Below are positions 23,270 to 32,722 of a DNA stretch of 64,000 bases, in pieces (position 1 is the stretch's first letter; each line of letters begins with the position of its first letter). Origin of the DNA: Collinsella sp. An307 (GTDB taxonomy: Bacteria; Actinomycetota; Coriobacteriia; Coriobacteriales; Coriobacteriaceae); the NCBI RefSeq assembly GCF_002161805.1, contig NZ_NFIP01000003.1, positions 108,341-172,340 on the forward strand, read 5' to 3'. The notes under the pieces are model-generated. The model did not search any database and was not told the DNA's origin. It saw only the letters and a list, made by a program, of their open reading frames with translations. Made by a program: the position numbers and the translations under genes.

Positions 23270-26077
23270 GTGACCGCATCATCCGCCATGACGAGCAGCC
23301 CGAGGCAGGCGTGGGCGAGCGCCCACCAGCTCGGTGCCATCGACACCGATTCCGCCATCGAGGCCTATACCGAGATCGACATCCCGCAGAGCCTGCGCGA
23401 CAACCTGGCACTGTTTTTGCGCCTCGAGCGCCGCGTGCTCCAGGAGTACGACCCCGCTATCTGCGAGCTTTTCGACAAGCTGCTTAACAGCGTAATCCAC
23501 GCAAACGAGGGGAACCCCGGTACCGACGCCGCCGACGAGCCGGTCGATGACGAGGGCGTGCCTACCTCCGATGCGCCCGGTGCGGCGGCGTTCCGTCACG
23601 CGGTCGAGCTCATCGACGAGCTCCCGCACGACCAGGCGCAGGTGGTGATCCGCGCCTTCACGACGTTTTTCCACCTCGCGAACCTCACCGAGGAGAACTA
23701 CCGCGTGAGCAAGCTGCGCGAGCGCGAGCAGGCGGTCGACATCAACTCGGTCATCGACCCCTCCAACGAGCTCACGGTTGCCTACCACCAGCTGCTTGAG
23801 GAGGTCGGCCCCGAGCAGGCAAACGCCCTTCTGCGCAAGCTCGAGTTCCATCCCGTGTTCACCGCGCATCCCACCGAGGCGCGCCGCAAGGCCGTCGAGG
23901 GCAAGATCCGCCGTATCGCGGAGCTTCTTGACGAGCATCCGCGTCTGGGCGGCTCGGCGCTCATCGAGAACGAGCGCCACATGCTGCAGGAGATCGACGC
24001 GCTGGTGCGCACGAGCCCCACGGCGCAGAAGAAGCCCACGCCCGTTGAGGAAGCCGACACCATCATCGACATCTTCGACCACACGCTTTTTGACATTGTG
24101 CCGCTCGTCTACCGTCGTTTTGACGACTGGGTCATGGGCGACCTTGCCGGCAGCGTAGAGCCTGTGTGCCCGGCGTTTTTCCACCCCGGCAGCTGGATCG
24201 GCTCGGACCGCGACGGCAACCCCAATGTCACCGCCAAGGTCTCGCGCGAGGTGGCTGCCAAGTTCTCGACCCATATGGTCAAGAAGCTCGCCGACAAGTG
24301 CCGCCGCGTGGGACGCAACCTCACGCTCGAGGCGGCCTACACCAAGCCCTCCGAGGAGCTGCTCAACCTCTGGAATCACCAGGTAGAGATGAGCGAGGTG
24401 CTCACGAGCCGCGCGCGCGAGATCTCGGAGTCCGAGCCGCACCGCGCCGTGATGCTCGTCATGGCGTCGCGCCTCGACGCGACGGTGCGCCGCAACGCGG
24501 ACACCATGTACCGCTCGGCCGAGGATTTCCTCGCCGACCTGCGCGTGGTGCAGCGCTCACTTGTCGCCGCGGGCGCCACGCGCGCCGCGTACGGCCCCGT
24601 GCAGACGCTCATCTGGCAGGTGGAGAGCTTTGGCTTCCACATGGTGGAGATGGAGTTCCGTCAGCACTCCGTCGTGCACACCCGCGCGCTTGCCGATATC
24701 CGCGAGCACGGCCTGCACGGCGAGCACGGCCAGCTCGACCCCATGACGCGCGAGGTGCTCGACACCTTCCGCGCCATCGGCTCGATCCAGCGCCGCTACG
24801 GCCAGAAGATGGCGCGCCGCTACATCATCTCGTTCACCAAGTGCGCCCAGAACGTGGCCGATGTGTACGAGCTCGCCAACCTCGCGTTCGCGCATGCCGA
24901 GGACGTGCCCGAGCTCGACGTGATCCCGCTCTTTGAGCAGCTGGAGGACCTCGAGGGCTGTATCGACGTGCTGGACGAGATGATCGCCCTGCCGCCCGTG
25001 CAGAAGCGCCTGGAGAAGACTGGCCGCAAGCTCGAGGTCATGCTCGGCTACTCCGACTCCTCCAAGGACGCCGGCCCCACCACCGCGACGCTCGCCCTGC
25101 ACTCCGCGCAGCAGCGCCTCGCCGCGTGGGCGGACGCGCACGACATCGACCTCGTGCTCATGCACGGCCGTGGCGGCGCCGTGGGTCGCGGCGGCGGTCC
25201 CGCCAACAAGGCGGTGCTCGCGCAGCCCGCGGGCTCGGTCAATTGCTTCTTCAAGGTAACCGAGCAGGGCGAGGTCATCTTCGCCCGTTACGGCAACCAG
25301 GCGCTCGCCATGCGCCATATCGAGAGCGTTGCTGCGGCGACCCTGCTCAATTCGGCGCCTTCGGTGGAGCGTCGCAACACCGAGGCAACGGAGCGCTATG
25401 CCGATATGGCGGCTCGTCTCTCGGACGCGTCTCACGAGGCATTCCTGAGCTTGCTCCATACCCCCGACTTCGCACCGTGGTTCTCGACCGTGACGCCGCT
25501 TACCGAGGTGGGCTTGCTACCCATCGGCAGCCGTCCGGCCAAGCGCGGCCTCGGCGCGCAGTCGCTCGACGACCTGCGCACGATTCCCTGGGTCTTCTCA
25601 TGGAGCCAGGCGCGCATCAACCTTGCCGCGTGGTACGGCTTAGGGTCCGCCTGCGAGGCCCTGGGCGATATCGACCTTCTGCGCCGCGCCTATGCCGAGT
25701 GGCCGCTTTTTGCGACGTTTATCGACAACATCGAGATGTCGATCGCCAAGACCGACGGCCGCATCGCCAAGATGTACCTCGCCCTCGGCGACCGGCGCGA
25801 TCTGGCCGAGACCGTCTACCGCGAGATGCAGCTCACCCGTTCGTGGGTCTTGAAGATCGTAGGTGACGAGTGGCCGCTCGAGCACCGTCGCGTGCTCGGC
25901 CGCGCCGTCCGCGTGCGCAACCCCTACGTGGACGCGCTCTCGCTTGCGCAGGTGCGGGCGCTCCGCGTGGTCCGCGAGAACCAAGAAGAGCTCTCTGCCG
26001 AGGCCAAGGCCGAGTACCTGGCGCTCATCCTCTCGACCGTGACCGGCGTCTCCGCGGGTCTTCAGAACACGGGGTAA
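23270..26077 (+). CDS. ppc: Phosphoenolpyruvate carboxylase
   Basis: This 935-residue enzyme carboxylates PEP to oxaloacetate, the anaplerotic entry to C4 acids. Catalytic motifs: VFTAHPTEARR (about 197-207), GSWIGSDRDGNPNVT (about 306-320), GYSDSSKDAGP (about 593-603) and MHGRGGAVGRGGGP (about 630-643). The C-terminus ends in the invariant QNTG. The GTG start has GGGAGG 5 nt away. The segment before the first motif (about residues 85-115) contains an acidic low-complexity insert. It is monocistronic. Confidence 0.95.
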   Translation: MTASSAMTSSPRQAWASAHQLGAIDTDSAIEAYTEIDIPQSLRDNLALFLRLERRVLQEYDPAICELFDKLLNSVIHANEGNPGTDAADEPVDDEGVPTSDAPGAAAFRHAVELIDELPHDQAQVVIRAFTTFFHLANLTEENYRVSKLREREQAVDINSVIDPSNELTVAYHQLLEEVGPEQANALLRKLEFHPVFTAHPTEARRKAVEGKIRRIAELLDEHPRLGGSALIENERHMLQEIDALVRTSPTAQKKPTPVEEADTIIDIFDHTLFDIVPLVYRRFDDWVMGDLAGSVEPVCPAFFHPGSWIGSDRDGNPNVTAKVSREVAAKFSTHMVKKLADKCRRVGRNLTLEAAYTKPSEELLNLWNHQVEMSEVLTSRAREISESEPHRAVMLVMASRLDATVRRNADTMYRSAEDFLADLRVVQRSLVAAGATRAAYGPVQTLIWQVESFGFHMVEMEFRQHSVVHTRALADIREHGLHGEHGQLDPMTREVLDTFRAIGSIQRRYGQKMARRYIISFTKCAQNVADVYELANLAFAHAEDVPELDVIPLFEQLEDLEGCIDVLDEMIALPPVQKRLEKTGRKLEVMLGYSDSSKDAGPTTATLALHSAQQRLAAWADAHDIDLVLMHGRGGAVGRGGGPANKAVLAQPAGSVNCFFKVTEQGEVIFARYGNQALAMRHIESVAAATLLNSAPSVERRNTEATERYADMAARLSDASHEAFLSLLHTPDFAPWFSTVTPLTEVGLLPIGSRPAKRGLGAQSLDDLRTIPWVFSWSQARINLAAWYGLGSACEALGDIDLLRRAYAEWPLFATFIDNIEMSIAKTDGRIAKMYLALGDRRDLAETVYREMQLTRSWVLKIVGDEWPLEHRRVLGRAVRVRNPYVDALSLAQVRALRVVRENQEELSAEAKAEYLALILSTVTGVSAGLQNTG

Positions 26078-26112
26078 GGCACACCCGTAAACTCCCACCG
26101 GATGCCCCGGAA

Positions 26113-26176
26113 CGGAAGGCCCTGTCCCCAGCGCTCATGCACTGCGTGAAATCGCGCTGAGCACAGGGGCCTTCCG
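26113..26176 (+). terminator. Long hairpin after ppc
   Basis: CGGAAGGCCCTGT (26113-26125) pairs with 26163-26176 (one bulged G), and CAGCGC (26129-26134) pairs with GCGCTG (26154-26159) inside it. There is no U-tract, so it may be a Rho-independent-like end or only an mRNA 3' stabiliser. The rest of 26078-26389 is the leader of the next gene. Confidence 0.6.
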
Positions 26177-26389
26177 CTTCGGGACATCCTGCGTTTACAG
26201 CTGTGCGCAAGGCGGTTGAGGAGATGCGCATTAGCTTATCGCTGCAGGTAGACGGCGTGTAAAGAACTCTTGACGGTTGATTTGGGCGGCGCGGGCGCGT
26301 TTGTCGGGACCCTTTGATGGTACGATGCGATGCGACGTGGCATGGTCGTGGCCGTAAGGATCGCACTGAAGGCCGAAGGGAGGCAGAAA

Positions 26390-27019
26390 ATGGAAATCGG
26401 GACACGTATACGCGAGCTCCGTGCGGGGCGTGCGATGTCGCAGGACGACCTCGCGGCGCGCGTGTACGTGAGCCGCCAGACGATCAGCTCGTGGGAGAAC
26501 GGCAAGACCTACCCCGACGTCCAGAGCCTGCTTCTGCTCTCCGAGATCTTCGATGTGACTGTGGACTCCCTCATCAAAGGAGACGTGGACACCATGACCG
26601 AGACTATCGACCGCGACGTTCAAACCATGAAGCGCCTGAGCTACGTGATGACTGTCTTCATATTGCTTATGGTAGCGGCGCTCATTTGGCTTTCCGTGCA
26701 GCTCAGCGTTTGGGACTGGTCGCTTGAGCAGACCGTGCCCACGGCGGTGCTCGCCCTCGTGCTCTGGGGCGTCGCCATGTTCGCCGCGACGTGGGTGGAC
26801 CGCATCAAGCGCGACCACGACCTCGTCACCTACGACGAGATTCTTGCCTATTGGCACGGCGAGCCGGTGGATCGCGATACCGAGAAGGGCCGTCGCGAGC
26901 GTCTCATTCCGCGCTGGATGAAGGTCGTTCGCGCCATCGGCCTCGGGCTTCTCGCCGCCGCCGTCGGCGCCTTTGTGGGCTATTGGGGCGCCAGCATCGC
27001 CAACGCGCTTTTGGGCTGA
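26390..27019 (+). CDS. XRE-family helix-turn-helix protein with C-terminal membrane segments
   Basis: This 209-residue protein has an N-terminal Cro/CI-type HTH (about residues 1-60: IGTRIRELRAGRAMSQDDLA, YVSRQTISSWENGKTYPD) followed by hydrophobic segments near 84-105, 115-138 and 185-208. Such membrane-tethered XRE proteins are common in Firmicutes and Actinobacteria; their targets are generally unknown. The ATG at 26390 follows AAGGGAGG. The HAD phosphatase starts 65 bp downstream. No function can be given beyond probable transcriptional regulation linked to the membrane. Confidence 0.8.
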   Translation: MEIGTRIRELRAGRAMSQDDLAARVYVSRQTISSWENGKTYPDVQSLLLLSEIFDVTVDSLIKGDVDTMTETIDRDVQTMKRLSYVMTVFILLMVAALIWLSVQLSVWDWSLEQTVPTAVLALVLWGVAMFAATWVDRIKRDHDLVTYDEILAYWHGEPVDRDTEKGRRERLIPRWMKVVRAIGLGLLAAAVGAFVGYWGASIANALLG

Positions 27020-27084
27020 TAGCCCATAGCGGGCGCGGCCCTCGGCTATACTTGGCTCAACTTCACTCAGCCGAGGAGGCCGCT

Positions 27085-27903
27085 ATGCCGCGTATCAAGC
27101 TCATCCTCTCCGATATCGACAGCACCATCATGCCGCGTGGCGCCGCGCGCGTGTCCGACCGCACGCTTGCTGCCTTCCACGCCGCGCTTGAGGCGGGGCT
27201 GGTCATCGGTCCCGCGAGCGGCCGCGGCTTTGCCCAGATTGCTCCGTTTTTTGCAGGTGACACGGCGTGCTTTGCAACGTGCATCGCCACCAACGGGCTC
27301 GAGGTCTACCATGGCGGCGAGCGCATTTGCGCGCAGTATCTTCCGCGTGAGGCGCTCGAGCAGACGCTTGCCGCCCTGCGCGATATTCCGCGCGCGGGCC
27401 TGATCTGTTTCGACGGGGCGCACCCTCTGCTCGTGGCGGGTGAGCGCGCGGACCTTGCCGAGCGCATGCCCGGCTACGCGGAGGCTTGCGACGTGGTGGG
27501 CGCCTTGCCCGACCAGCCCATCATCAAGGCGAATGCCTTTATGGCGAGCGATGCCCTCACAACCGAGGAGTTCTGCGCGCAGCTGAACCGCGCGGCTCCC
27601 GCTCTCGACTTTGATATTCCGTTGCCCGGTTACCTCAACATCATGCCCGCGGGTTGGAACAAGGGCTCAGCGGTCAAGCACCTGTGCGACCATTTGGGCA
27701 TCGGCCTTAATGAGGTGGTGGTCTTTGGTGACGCGGGCAATGACCTCACCATGTTCGATGTGGTGGAGAATGCGGTTGCCGTTGCCAACGCCTCGCCCGA
27801 GGCTGCCGCGGCGGCGCGCTGGCACATCGGCGCCTGCGCGGACGACGCGGTGGCGACTGCCATTGAGCAGCTGGCGGCAGACGAGTGGCCGTTTGTGCGG
27901 TAG
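27085..27903 (+). CDS. HAD-superfamily Cof-type sugar-phosphate phosphatase
   Basis: This 272-residue HAD hydrolase is of the Cof/SupH type (subfamily IIB). Motif I LILSDIDSTIMP has the catalytic Asp pair (Asp9, Asp11), motif II is IGPASGRG, the Lys of motif III lies in WNKGSAVKHL, and motif IV is VVFGDAGNDLTMF. The IIB cap spans about residues 85-190. Likely substrates are sugar phosphates or flavin/pyridoxal phosphates, and cannot be chosen from sequence. RBS GAGGAGG precedes the ATG, and a strong terminator follows. Confidence 0.85.
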   Translation: MPRIKLILSDIDSTIMPRGAARVSDRTLAAFHAALEAGLVIGPASGRGFAQIAPFFAGDTACFATCIATNGLEVYHGGERICAQYLPREALEQTLAALRDIPRAGLICFDGAHPLLVAGERADLAERMPGYAEACDVVGALPDQPIIKANAFMASDALTTEEFCAQLNRAAPALDFDIPLPGYLNIMPAGWNKGSAVKHLCDHLGIGLNEVVVFGDAGNDLTMFDVVENAVAVANASPEAAAAARWHIGACADDAVATAIEQLAADEWPFVR

Positions 27904-27920
27904 CGGCTCATAGTTCTACC

Positions 27921-27957
27921 AAGGACGGCACTCCACCAAGTGCCGTCCTTTTTGTTT
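27921..27957 (+). terminator. Terminator after the HAD phosphatase
   Basis: AAGGACGGCACT (27921-27932) pairs perfectly with 27939-27950 across CCACCA, with a T-rich tail TTTTTGTTT. Confidence 0.93.
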
Positions 27958-28113
27958 CCAAAGCGGTCAGATTGCGGTCCGAGCGGTCCCGTCGGGCCGG
28001 TAGATGGTAGTATCTTGCTTCGCGTGCTGGGACGCGCTGTCTACGCGCTCCGGCACATCTGTACGCAGCCGCCCGTACCGGCACGGGGCGGCACAGATCA
28101 TAAGGAGGAAACC

Positions 28114-29928
28114 GTGGCAGATAACCACGTTGCCGGCTGCCAAGCCGATACCAATCCCGCAGACATCCACTCGCTGCACACCCGCACCGCTGGCGAGCTT
28201 CGCGCCGAGAACATCGGCGAGGAGGTCACGCTTACCGGTTGGGTGTGGCGTCGCCGTGACCACGGCGGCCTCATCTTCTGCGATCTGCGCGACCGCACGG
28301 GCATGACGCAGTGCACCTTCGACCCCGAGCACGCTGCGGGCGAGGCTTTCCACACGGCCGAGACTATGCGTCCCGAGTGGCCAATTCTCGTGCACGGCAC
28401 GGTCATCGCGCGCGACGCCGAGACGGTGAACCCCAAGCTCCCCACCGGTGAGATTGAGGTACTGGCCGACCGCGTCGAGGTCCTTGGCCGCTCCAAGACC
28501 CCGCCCTTCCAGATCGAGGACGGCATCGAGACCGCTGAGGACACGCGCCTGCGCTACCGCTATCTGGATCTCCGTCGCCCTGAGATGATGGCGCGCATGC
28601 AGCTCCGAAGCGACTTCACCTTTGCCATCCGCAGCGCCCTCCACGACCGTGCCTTCATGGAGGTCGAGACGCCTGCGCTCTTCAAGTCCACGCCCGAGGG
28701 TGCGCGCGACTTCATCGTGCCTTCGCGCCTGCAGCCGGGCAGCTTCTACGCGCTGCCGCAGTCGCCGCAGCTTCTGAAGCAGCTCCTCATGGTGGGTGGC
28801 GTCGAGCGCTACTACCAGGTTGCCAAGTGCTTCCGCGACGAGGACTTGCGCGCCGACCGTCAGCCCGAATTCACCCAGGTCGATATCGAGATGTCCTTCG
28901 TCGACCAGGACGATGTCATGGGCGAGCTTGAGGACGTGCTCAAGAGCGCCTTCGCCAAGGTGGGCGTCGATATGCCTACGCCGCTGCGCCGCATGAGCTA
29001 CTGGGACGCCATGGATACCTACGGCACCGACAAGCCCGATACGCGCTACGGTATGCACCTCGTGGACCTCACCGACGTGTTCAAGAACTCCGCCTTCAAG
29101 GTTTTCTCCGGCGCTGCCAACACGGAGGGCCACGTGGTCAAGGCGCTCAACGCCAAGGGCGCCGGCACGTGGGCACGCGCCAAGATCGACAAGCTCGCCA
29201 AGGTTGCCGAGACCTTTGGCGCCAAAGGTTTGGCGTGGATCGCCTTCCGTGAGGACGGCTCGATGAACAGCCCCATCGTCAAGTTCTTCTCCGACGAGGA
29301 GATGGCCGAGCTCCGTCGCCGTTGCGATGTGGAGCCGGGTGACCTCGTCATGTTTGCTGCAGGCCCGCGCCTTGCCTCCGACGAGATCTTGGGCGGCATG
29401 CGCTCGCACATGGCCGACGCCCTCGAGGTTCCGCGCGAGGGCCACGACTTCCTGTGGGTCGTGGACTTCCCGCTTTTCCACTGGGACGACGACGCCAAGC
29501 GCTACGAGGCCGAGCACCAGCCCTTTACCCTGCCGCATGTGGACGAGCTCGACCTGCTCGAGACCAACCCGCTCGCGATGGGCAGCTGCACCTACGACTT
29601 TGTCATGGACGGCTTCGAGGCTGGCGGCGGCGGCATGCGTATCCACGACTCGGCGCTGCAGCTCAAGATGCTCGAGTTCATGGGCTTTACCGAGGAACGC
29701 GCCCGCGCCCAGTTCGGTTTCCTCATGGACGCCCTCGAGTTCGGTGCACCCCCGATGGGCGGTTTCGCGCTTGGCCTCGACCGCGTGTGCATGCTGCTTG
29801 CGGGCTGCGATTCCATCCGCGACGTCATGGCGTTCCCCAAGACGAGCTCTGGCTCCGATCTTATGAGTGCCGCCCCCAGCGAGGTTTCCATGGCGCAGCT
29901 CAAGGAGGTCGACCTGCGCCTGATGTAG
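28114..29928 (+). CDS. aspS: Aspartyl-tRNA synthetase (bacterial type)
   Basis: This 604-residue class IIb synthetase has an N-terminal OB-fold anticodon domain (LTGWVWRRRDHGGLIFCDLRD), motif 1 region, LPQSPQLLKQLLMV, motif 2 FRDEDLRADRQPEFTQVD (about 240-257), the bacterial GAD insertion (about 290-420) and motif 3 GGFALGLDRVCML (about 549-561). Whether it also charges tRNA-Asn cannot be told here. The GTG at 28114 was chosen for its strong TAAGGAGG; about 12 residues precede the conserved region. Confidence 0.94.
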   Translation: MADNHVAGCQADTNPADIHSLHTRTAGELRAENIGEEVTLTGWVWRRRDHGGLIFCDLRDRTGMTQCTFDPEHAAGEAFHTAETMRPEWPILVHGTVIARDAETVNPKLPTGEIEVLADRVEVLGRSKTPPFQIEDGIETAEDTRLRYRYLDLRRPEMMARMQLRSDFTFAIRSALHDRAFMEVETPALFKSTPEGARDFIVPSRLQPGSFYALPQSPQLLKQLLMVGGVERYYQVAKCFRDEDLRADRQPEFTQVDIEMSFVDQDDVMGELEDVLKSAFAKVGVDMPTPLRRMSYWDAMDTYGTDKPDTRYGMHLVDLTDVFKNSAFKVFSGAANTEGHVVKALNAKGAGTWARAKIDKLAKVAETFGAKGLAWIAFREDGSMNSPIVKFFSDEEMAELRRRCDVEPGDLVMFAAGPRLASDEILGGMRSHMADALEVPREGHDFLWVVDFPLFHWDDDAKRYEAEHQPFTLPHVDELDLLETNPLAMGSCTYDFVMDGFEAGGGGMRIHDSALQLKMLEFMGFTEERARAQFGFLMDALEFGAPPMGGFALGLDRVCMLLAGCDSIRDVMAFPKTSSGSDLMSAAPSEVSMAQLKEVDLRLM

Positions 29929-29961
29929 GCGTGACGCCCTCCGAGACATACTGAAACCAAT

Positions 29962-30005
29962 AGGGCAGGGTCCGTGTATGCGAATGCGGGTTCTGCCCTT
30001 ATTTT
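29962..30005 (+). terminator. Terminator of aspS
   Basis: A 13-bp stem with three wobble pairs (29962-29974 with 29988-30000; outer AGGGCAG/CTGCCCT) is followed by ATTTTG. Confidence 0.8.
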
Positions 30006-30033
30006 GTCGCTTTGAGTGAGTGGTTCTGAACTG

Positions 30034-30054
30034 ATATTCATAGAACTTGAATAT
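30034..30054. promoter_or_regulatory. AT-rich operator-like dyad upstream of the amino-acid ABC operon
   Basis: ATATTCA (30034-30040) and TGAATAT (30048-30054) form a perfect 7-bp dyad with a 7-bp spacer. It resembles ArgR boxes, which are built from TGAAT/ATTCA halves. A second dyad CATAGT/ACTATG lies at 30329-30348. The 29929-30439 stretch is distinctly AT-rich and otherwise has no gene. Confidence 0.35.
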
Positions 30055-30355
30055 AGCGCTAGGAATATGCACATCCTGTAGAGCTATTGGGCAAATAGCA
30101 TGTCCTCTTCAGTTCAATCGCGTATTCATTATTTTGATTCCTGTGCTTTTATATGCCTCTTTAGAGAGCAGCGAAGAAAAACAGGTCACGAAACGATTTT
30201 TTGCGCAGCCCTAGCTACCAGCGTAAATGCTTAGAAGTTGCAGGTAGGAGACATGGTCTCGCATGCGCAAAAAAGCTTTTCCTGACCTACTTTTCCTGTT
30301 CAGGAGCCTTGTGTTTCGGGCATATCGACATAGTATTTCATAACTATGAATAAAC

Positions 30356-30384
30356 TTGTAAAAAGATACGAATAGGTGCATACT
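30356..30384 (+). promoter_or_regulatory. Candidate promoter of the amino-acid ABC operon
   Basis: TTGTAA (30356-30361), a 17-bp spacer and CATACT (30379-30384) lie 56 bp before the first gene. The CATAGT/ACTATG dyad at 30329-30348 is immediately upstream, where a repressor or activator could act. Confidence 0.45.
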
Positions 30385-30439
30385 AAGCCGCGAGAAGAAA
30401 ACCGACGTCTGATTTGACGCTTTAGGGAAGGAAGTCATC

Positions 30440-31279
30440 ATGAAAAACATCAAGACCATGCTAAAAGCGCCCGTTGCGCTTGCCGCCACCTGCGCCCTCG
30501 CGCTCGGTCTCGCTGCCTGCGGCGGAGCCCCGGCAGCGGACGGTTCCGGCGCGGGTTCGGCTCCCGCTGCGGCAGACTCCGGCAGCATGACGCTCGAGGA
30601 GGGCACCATCACCTTTGCCACCTCGCCGGATTACCCGCCGTTCGAGAACCTCGTTGACGGCGAGTATGTCGGTCTCGACATGGATCTTGGCCGCGCCATC
30701 GCCGAGGAGCTCGGTCTCGAGTGCGAGTACACCAACATCGACTTCGACGGTATCGTCCCGGCTATCGTTGCGGGCGGTCAGGCGGATGCCGGTCTCTCCG
30801 GCATCTCGGTCACCCCGGAGCGCGAGGAGGAAGTCGACTTCTCCACGCCGTACTACATCGATAACCAGGCCGTTGCGGTTATGAACAGCAACACCGAGCT
30901 TACCGAGGAGAACGCCGCCGAGGCGCTCAACTCCGACACGGTCACCATCGCCGTTCAGAGCGGCTCCACCGGTGCCGACTTTGCGGGCGAGAACTTCCCC
31001 AACGCCAAGATCGTGACCTTCCCCAACTTCACCGACGCCTTTGCCGCCGTTCAGGCCGGGCAGGCAGATGCGGTTTGCGGCAACCTCGCGGTCGTCCAGC
31101 AGATGCTCTCTGGCGCATACACCGACCAGCACACCATTCTGACCTCCGCCACGGGCGAGGAGTATGCCATCGCGGTTTCCAAGGATAACCCCGAGCTGCT
31201 CGAGGCCATCAACGGTGCCATCGAGACGCTTCAGGAGGACGGCACCCTCGATTCGCTCATCGCGGCCAACATGGGCTAG
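30440..31279 (+). CDS. Polar amino-acid ABC transporter, substrate-binding lipoprotein
   Basis: This 279-residue family 3 solute-binding protein has a lipoprotein signal peptide with lipobox LAAC (acylated Cys27) and a Gly/Ala/Ser linker. The mature domain has FATSPDYPPFENLVDGEYVGLDMDLGRAIAEEL, the hallmark of polar amino-acid receptors, and SGISVTPEREEEVDFSTPYY. It is anchored on the outer face of the membrane and delivers ligand to the permease at 31358. The identity of the amino acid is unknown. RBS GGAAGG precedes the ATG. Confidence 0.9.
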   Translation: MKNIKTMLKAPVALAATCALALGLAACGGAPAADGSGAGSAPAAADSGSMTLEEGTITFATSPDYPPFENLVDGEYVGLDMDLGRAIAEELGLECEYTNIDFDGIVPAIVAGGQADAGLSGISVTPEREEEVDFSTPYYIDNQAVAVMNSNTELTEENAAEALNSDTVTIAVQSGSTGADFAGENFPNAKIVTFPNFTDAFAAVQAGQADAVCGNLAVVQQMLSGAYTDQHTILTSATGEEYAIAVSKDNPELLEAINGAIETLQEDGTLDSLIAANMG

Positions 31280-31311
31280 GCGCTGAGCAACAGCAAGCTC
31301 GATCATCGCGT

Positions 31312-31335
31312 GGCCCCTCTCGTGCGGGAGGGGCC
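31312..31335 (+). promoter_or_regulatory. Intercistronic hairpin between receptor and permease genes
   Basis: GGCCCCTC (31312-31319) pairs perfectly with GAGGGGCC (31328-31335) with no U-tract. Such hairpins downstream of binding-protein genes usually protect the upstream mRNA and raise receptor over permease levels. Confidence 0.6.
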
Positions 31336-31357
31336 GCCATCGTATCTAAGCGAGGTC

Positions 31358-32722
31358 ATGGTGAGAAATCCCATCACATCACAGGTTCGGATGCGGTCGC
31401 ACGCTCATCCGGTAGCTCCGCGCCGCAGGGTGCGCGTGGCACTGAGGGTTATGCTCGCGTGCCTGGTCGGTTCGCTTCTAGCGCTCGCGGCACCCGCCGC
31501 GCCGGCGCAGGCGATGGAGATCGTCAAATGTACGGGCCGCCCCAACTCCGATAAGGACCAGACGACCATCCAGGGCGGCACGCAGTCGCGTATCACGATC
31601 GAGCTCGCGCTCGAAGCCGGCGAGGACGTCTCCCAAGTGCAGATTCACATCCCCGAGGGGACGCAGTACGAGACCGATGACCTCGCCGCCACGCTGCTCA
31701 CGGGCGATGACCTTATGACGCGCAACGAGCTTACCTTCGACCTGCTCGCCGACGAGGATTCGCTTACCCTGCACTTCGACCCGGCGCTTTCTGAGGCGGG
31801 GCACCTGAACATCATCATCTACGGCGTCTACTTCCCCATGAGCGGCGGCGACATGCAGGTAGGTATCAGCTACCAGACAAAGGGATCGGACTTCAAGACC
31901 GTTTCCGATGTGCCCGTCATCTCCGTCGAGGGTATCTCCGGCCCCGAGGCGCTCTCGCAGTGGCTCGAGGAGCAGGCCTGGGTGCAGGCGTGGAACGAGA
32001 ACCGCTTCCTGCATCTGTTCTTTGACCCCACCATCTTGGTGACGAGCTTCCCGGTGGTGCTGACGGGCTTCTTCATGTCGCTCGGCGTGGTGGCGGTTGC
32101 CTTCCCGCTGGCGATTCCGCTCGGTCTTCTGCTCGCGCTCATGCGCCTGTCCAAGATCGCCGTCGTGCGCGGCATCGCGACCACCTACGTGAACCTGGTG
32201 CGCGGCACGCCGCTCTTCCTCCAGATTTACGTGGCGTTCTTTGGTCTGCCGCTCGCGGGCATTGACATCCCCAACTTCCCGCTTGGCGTGACCGTCATGT
32301 GCATGAACTCGGGCGCGTATATGTGCGAGATTTACCGTGCAGGCATCCTCTCCATCAGCAAGGGCCAGACCGAGGCGGCGCGTTCGCTCGGCATGACGAG
32401 CCTGCAGACCACCCTGTACGTGGTGCTGCCGCAGATGTTCCGCCTCGTGATTCCCAACCTTACCAGCGAGTTCATCGTTCTGTACAAGGATACGTCGCTG
32501 CTCGCGGCCGTGGGCGTCATGGAGCTCGTGATGTACGCGCGCACCATCGTTGCCTCGACGGGTTCGATCACGCCCTACATCGTGGCCGCTGTGTTCTATC
32601 TCATCATTACGCTGCCGCTTTCCAAGGTGACGCGTCATCTGGAGGACCGCGTGCACGGCGGGCGTCGCCGTCGTCGCGCCGTAGCGGACGCCGCCGAGAA
32701 GGGGGAGGTCGCCCATGCCTAA
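31358..32722 (+). CDS. Polar amino-acid ABC transporter permease with an unusual extracytoplasmic N-terminal domain
   Basis: This 454-residue protein begins with a signal-like hydrophobic segment ([26 protein letters not shown]). A soluble beta-rich region of about 170 residues of unknown family follows. The rest is a HisM/GlnP-type permease with [19 protein letters not shown], the EAA loop [20 protein letters not shown] and further membrane helices. Usual permeases of this family have only the last 220 residues or so. The ATG at 31358 (or GTG at 31361) follows a weak AGCGAGG; the ATG at 31391 is a credible alternative. It overlaps the ATPase gene by 8 bp. Confidence 0.85.
   Translation: MVRNPITSQVRMRSHAHPVAPRRRVRVALRVMLACLVGSLLALAAPAAPAQAMEIVKCTGRPNSDKDQTTIQGGTQSRITIELALEAGEDVSQVQIHIPEGTQYETDDLAATLLTGDDLMTRNELTFDLLADEDSLTLHFDPALSEAGHLNIIIYGVYFPMSGGDMQVGISYQTKGSDFKTVSDVPVISVEGISGPEALSQWLEEQAWVQAWNENRFLHLFFDPTILVTSFPVVLTGFFMSLGVVAVAFPLAIPLGLLLALMRLSKIAVVRGIATTYVNLVRGTPLFLQIYVAFFGLPLAGIDIPNFPLGVTVMCMNSGAYMCEIYRAGILSISKGQTEAARSLGMTSLQTTLYVVLPQMFRLVIPNLTSEFIVLYKDTSLLAAVGVMELVMYARTIVASTGSITPYIVAAVFYLIITLPLSKVTRHLEDRVHGGRRRRRAVADAAEKGEVAHA

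Noticed and set aside
30060-30439. T-box or other known riboswitch before the amino-acid ABC operon
   Set aside because: No T-box consensus, specifier arrangement or terminator/antiterminator pair was found; only operator-like dyads are visible.
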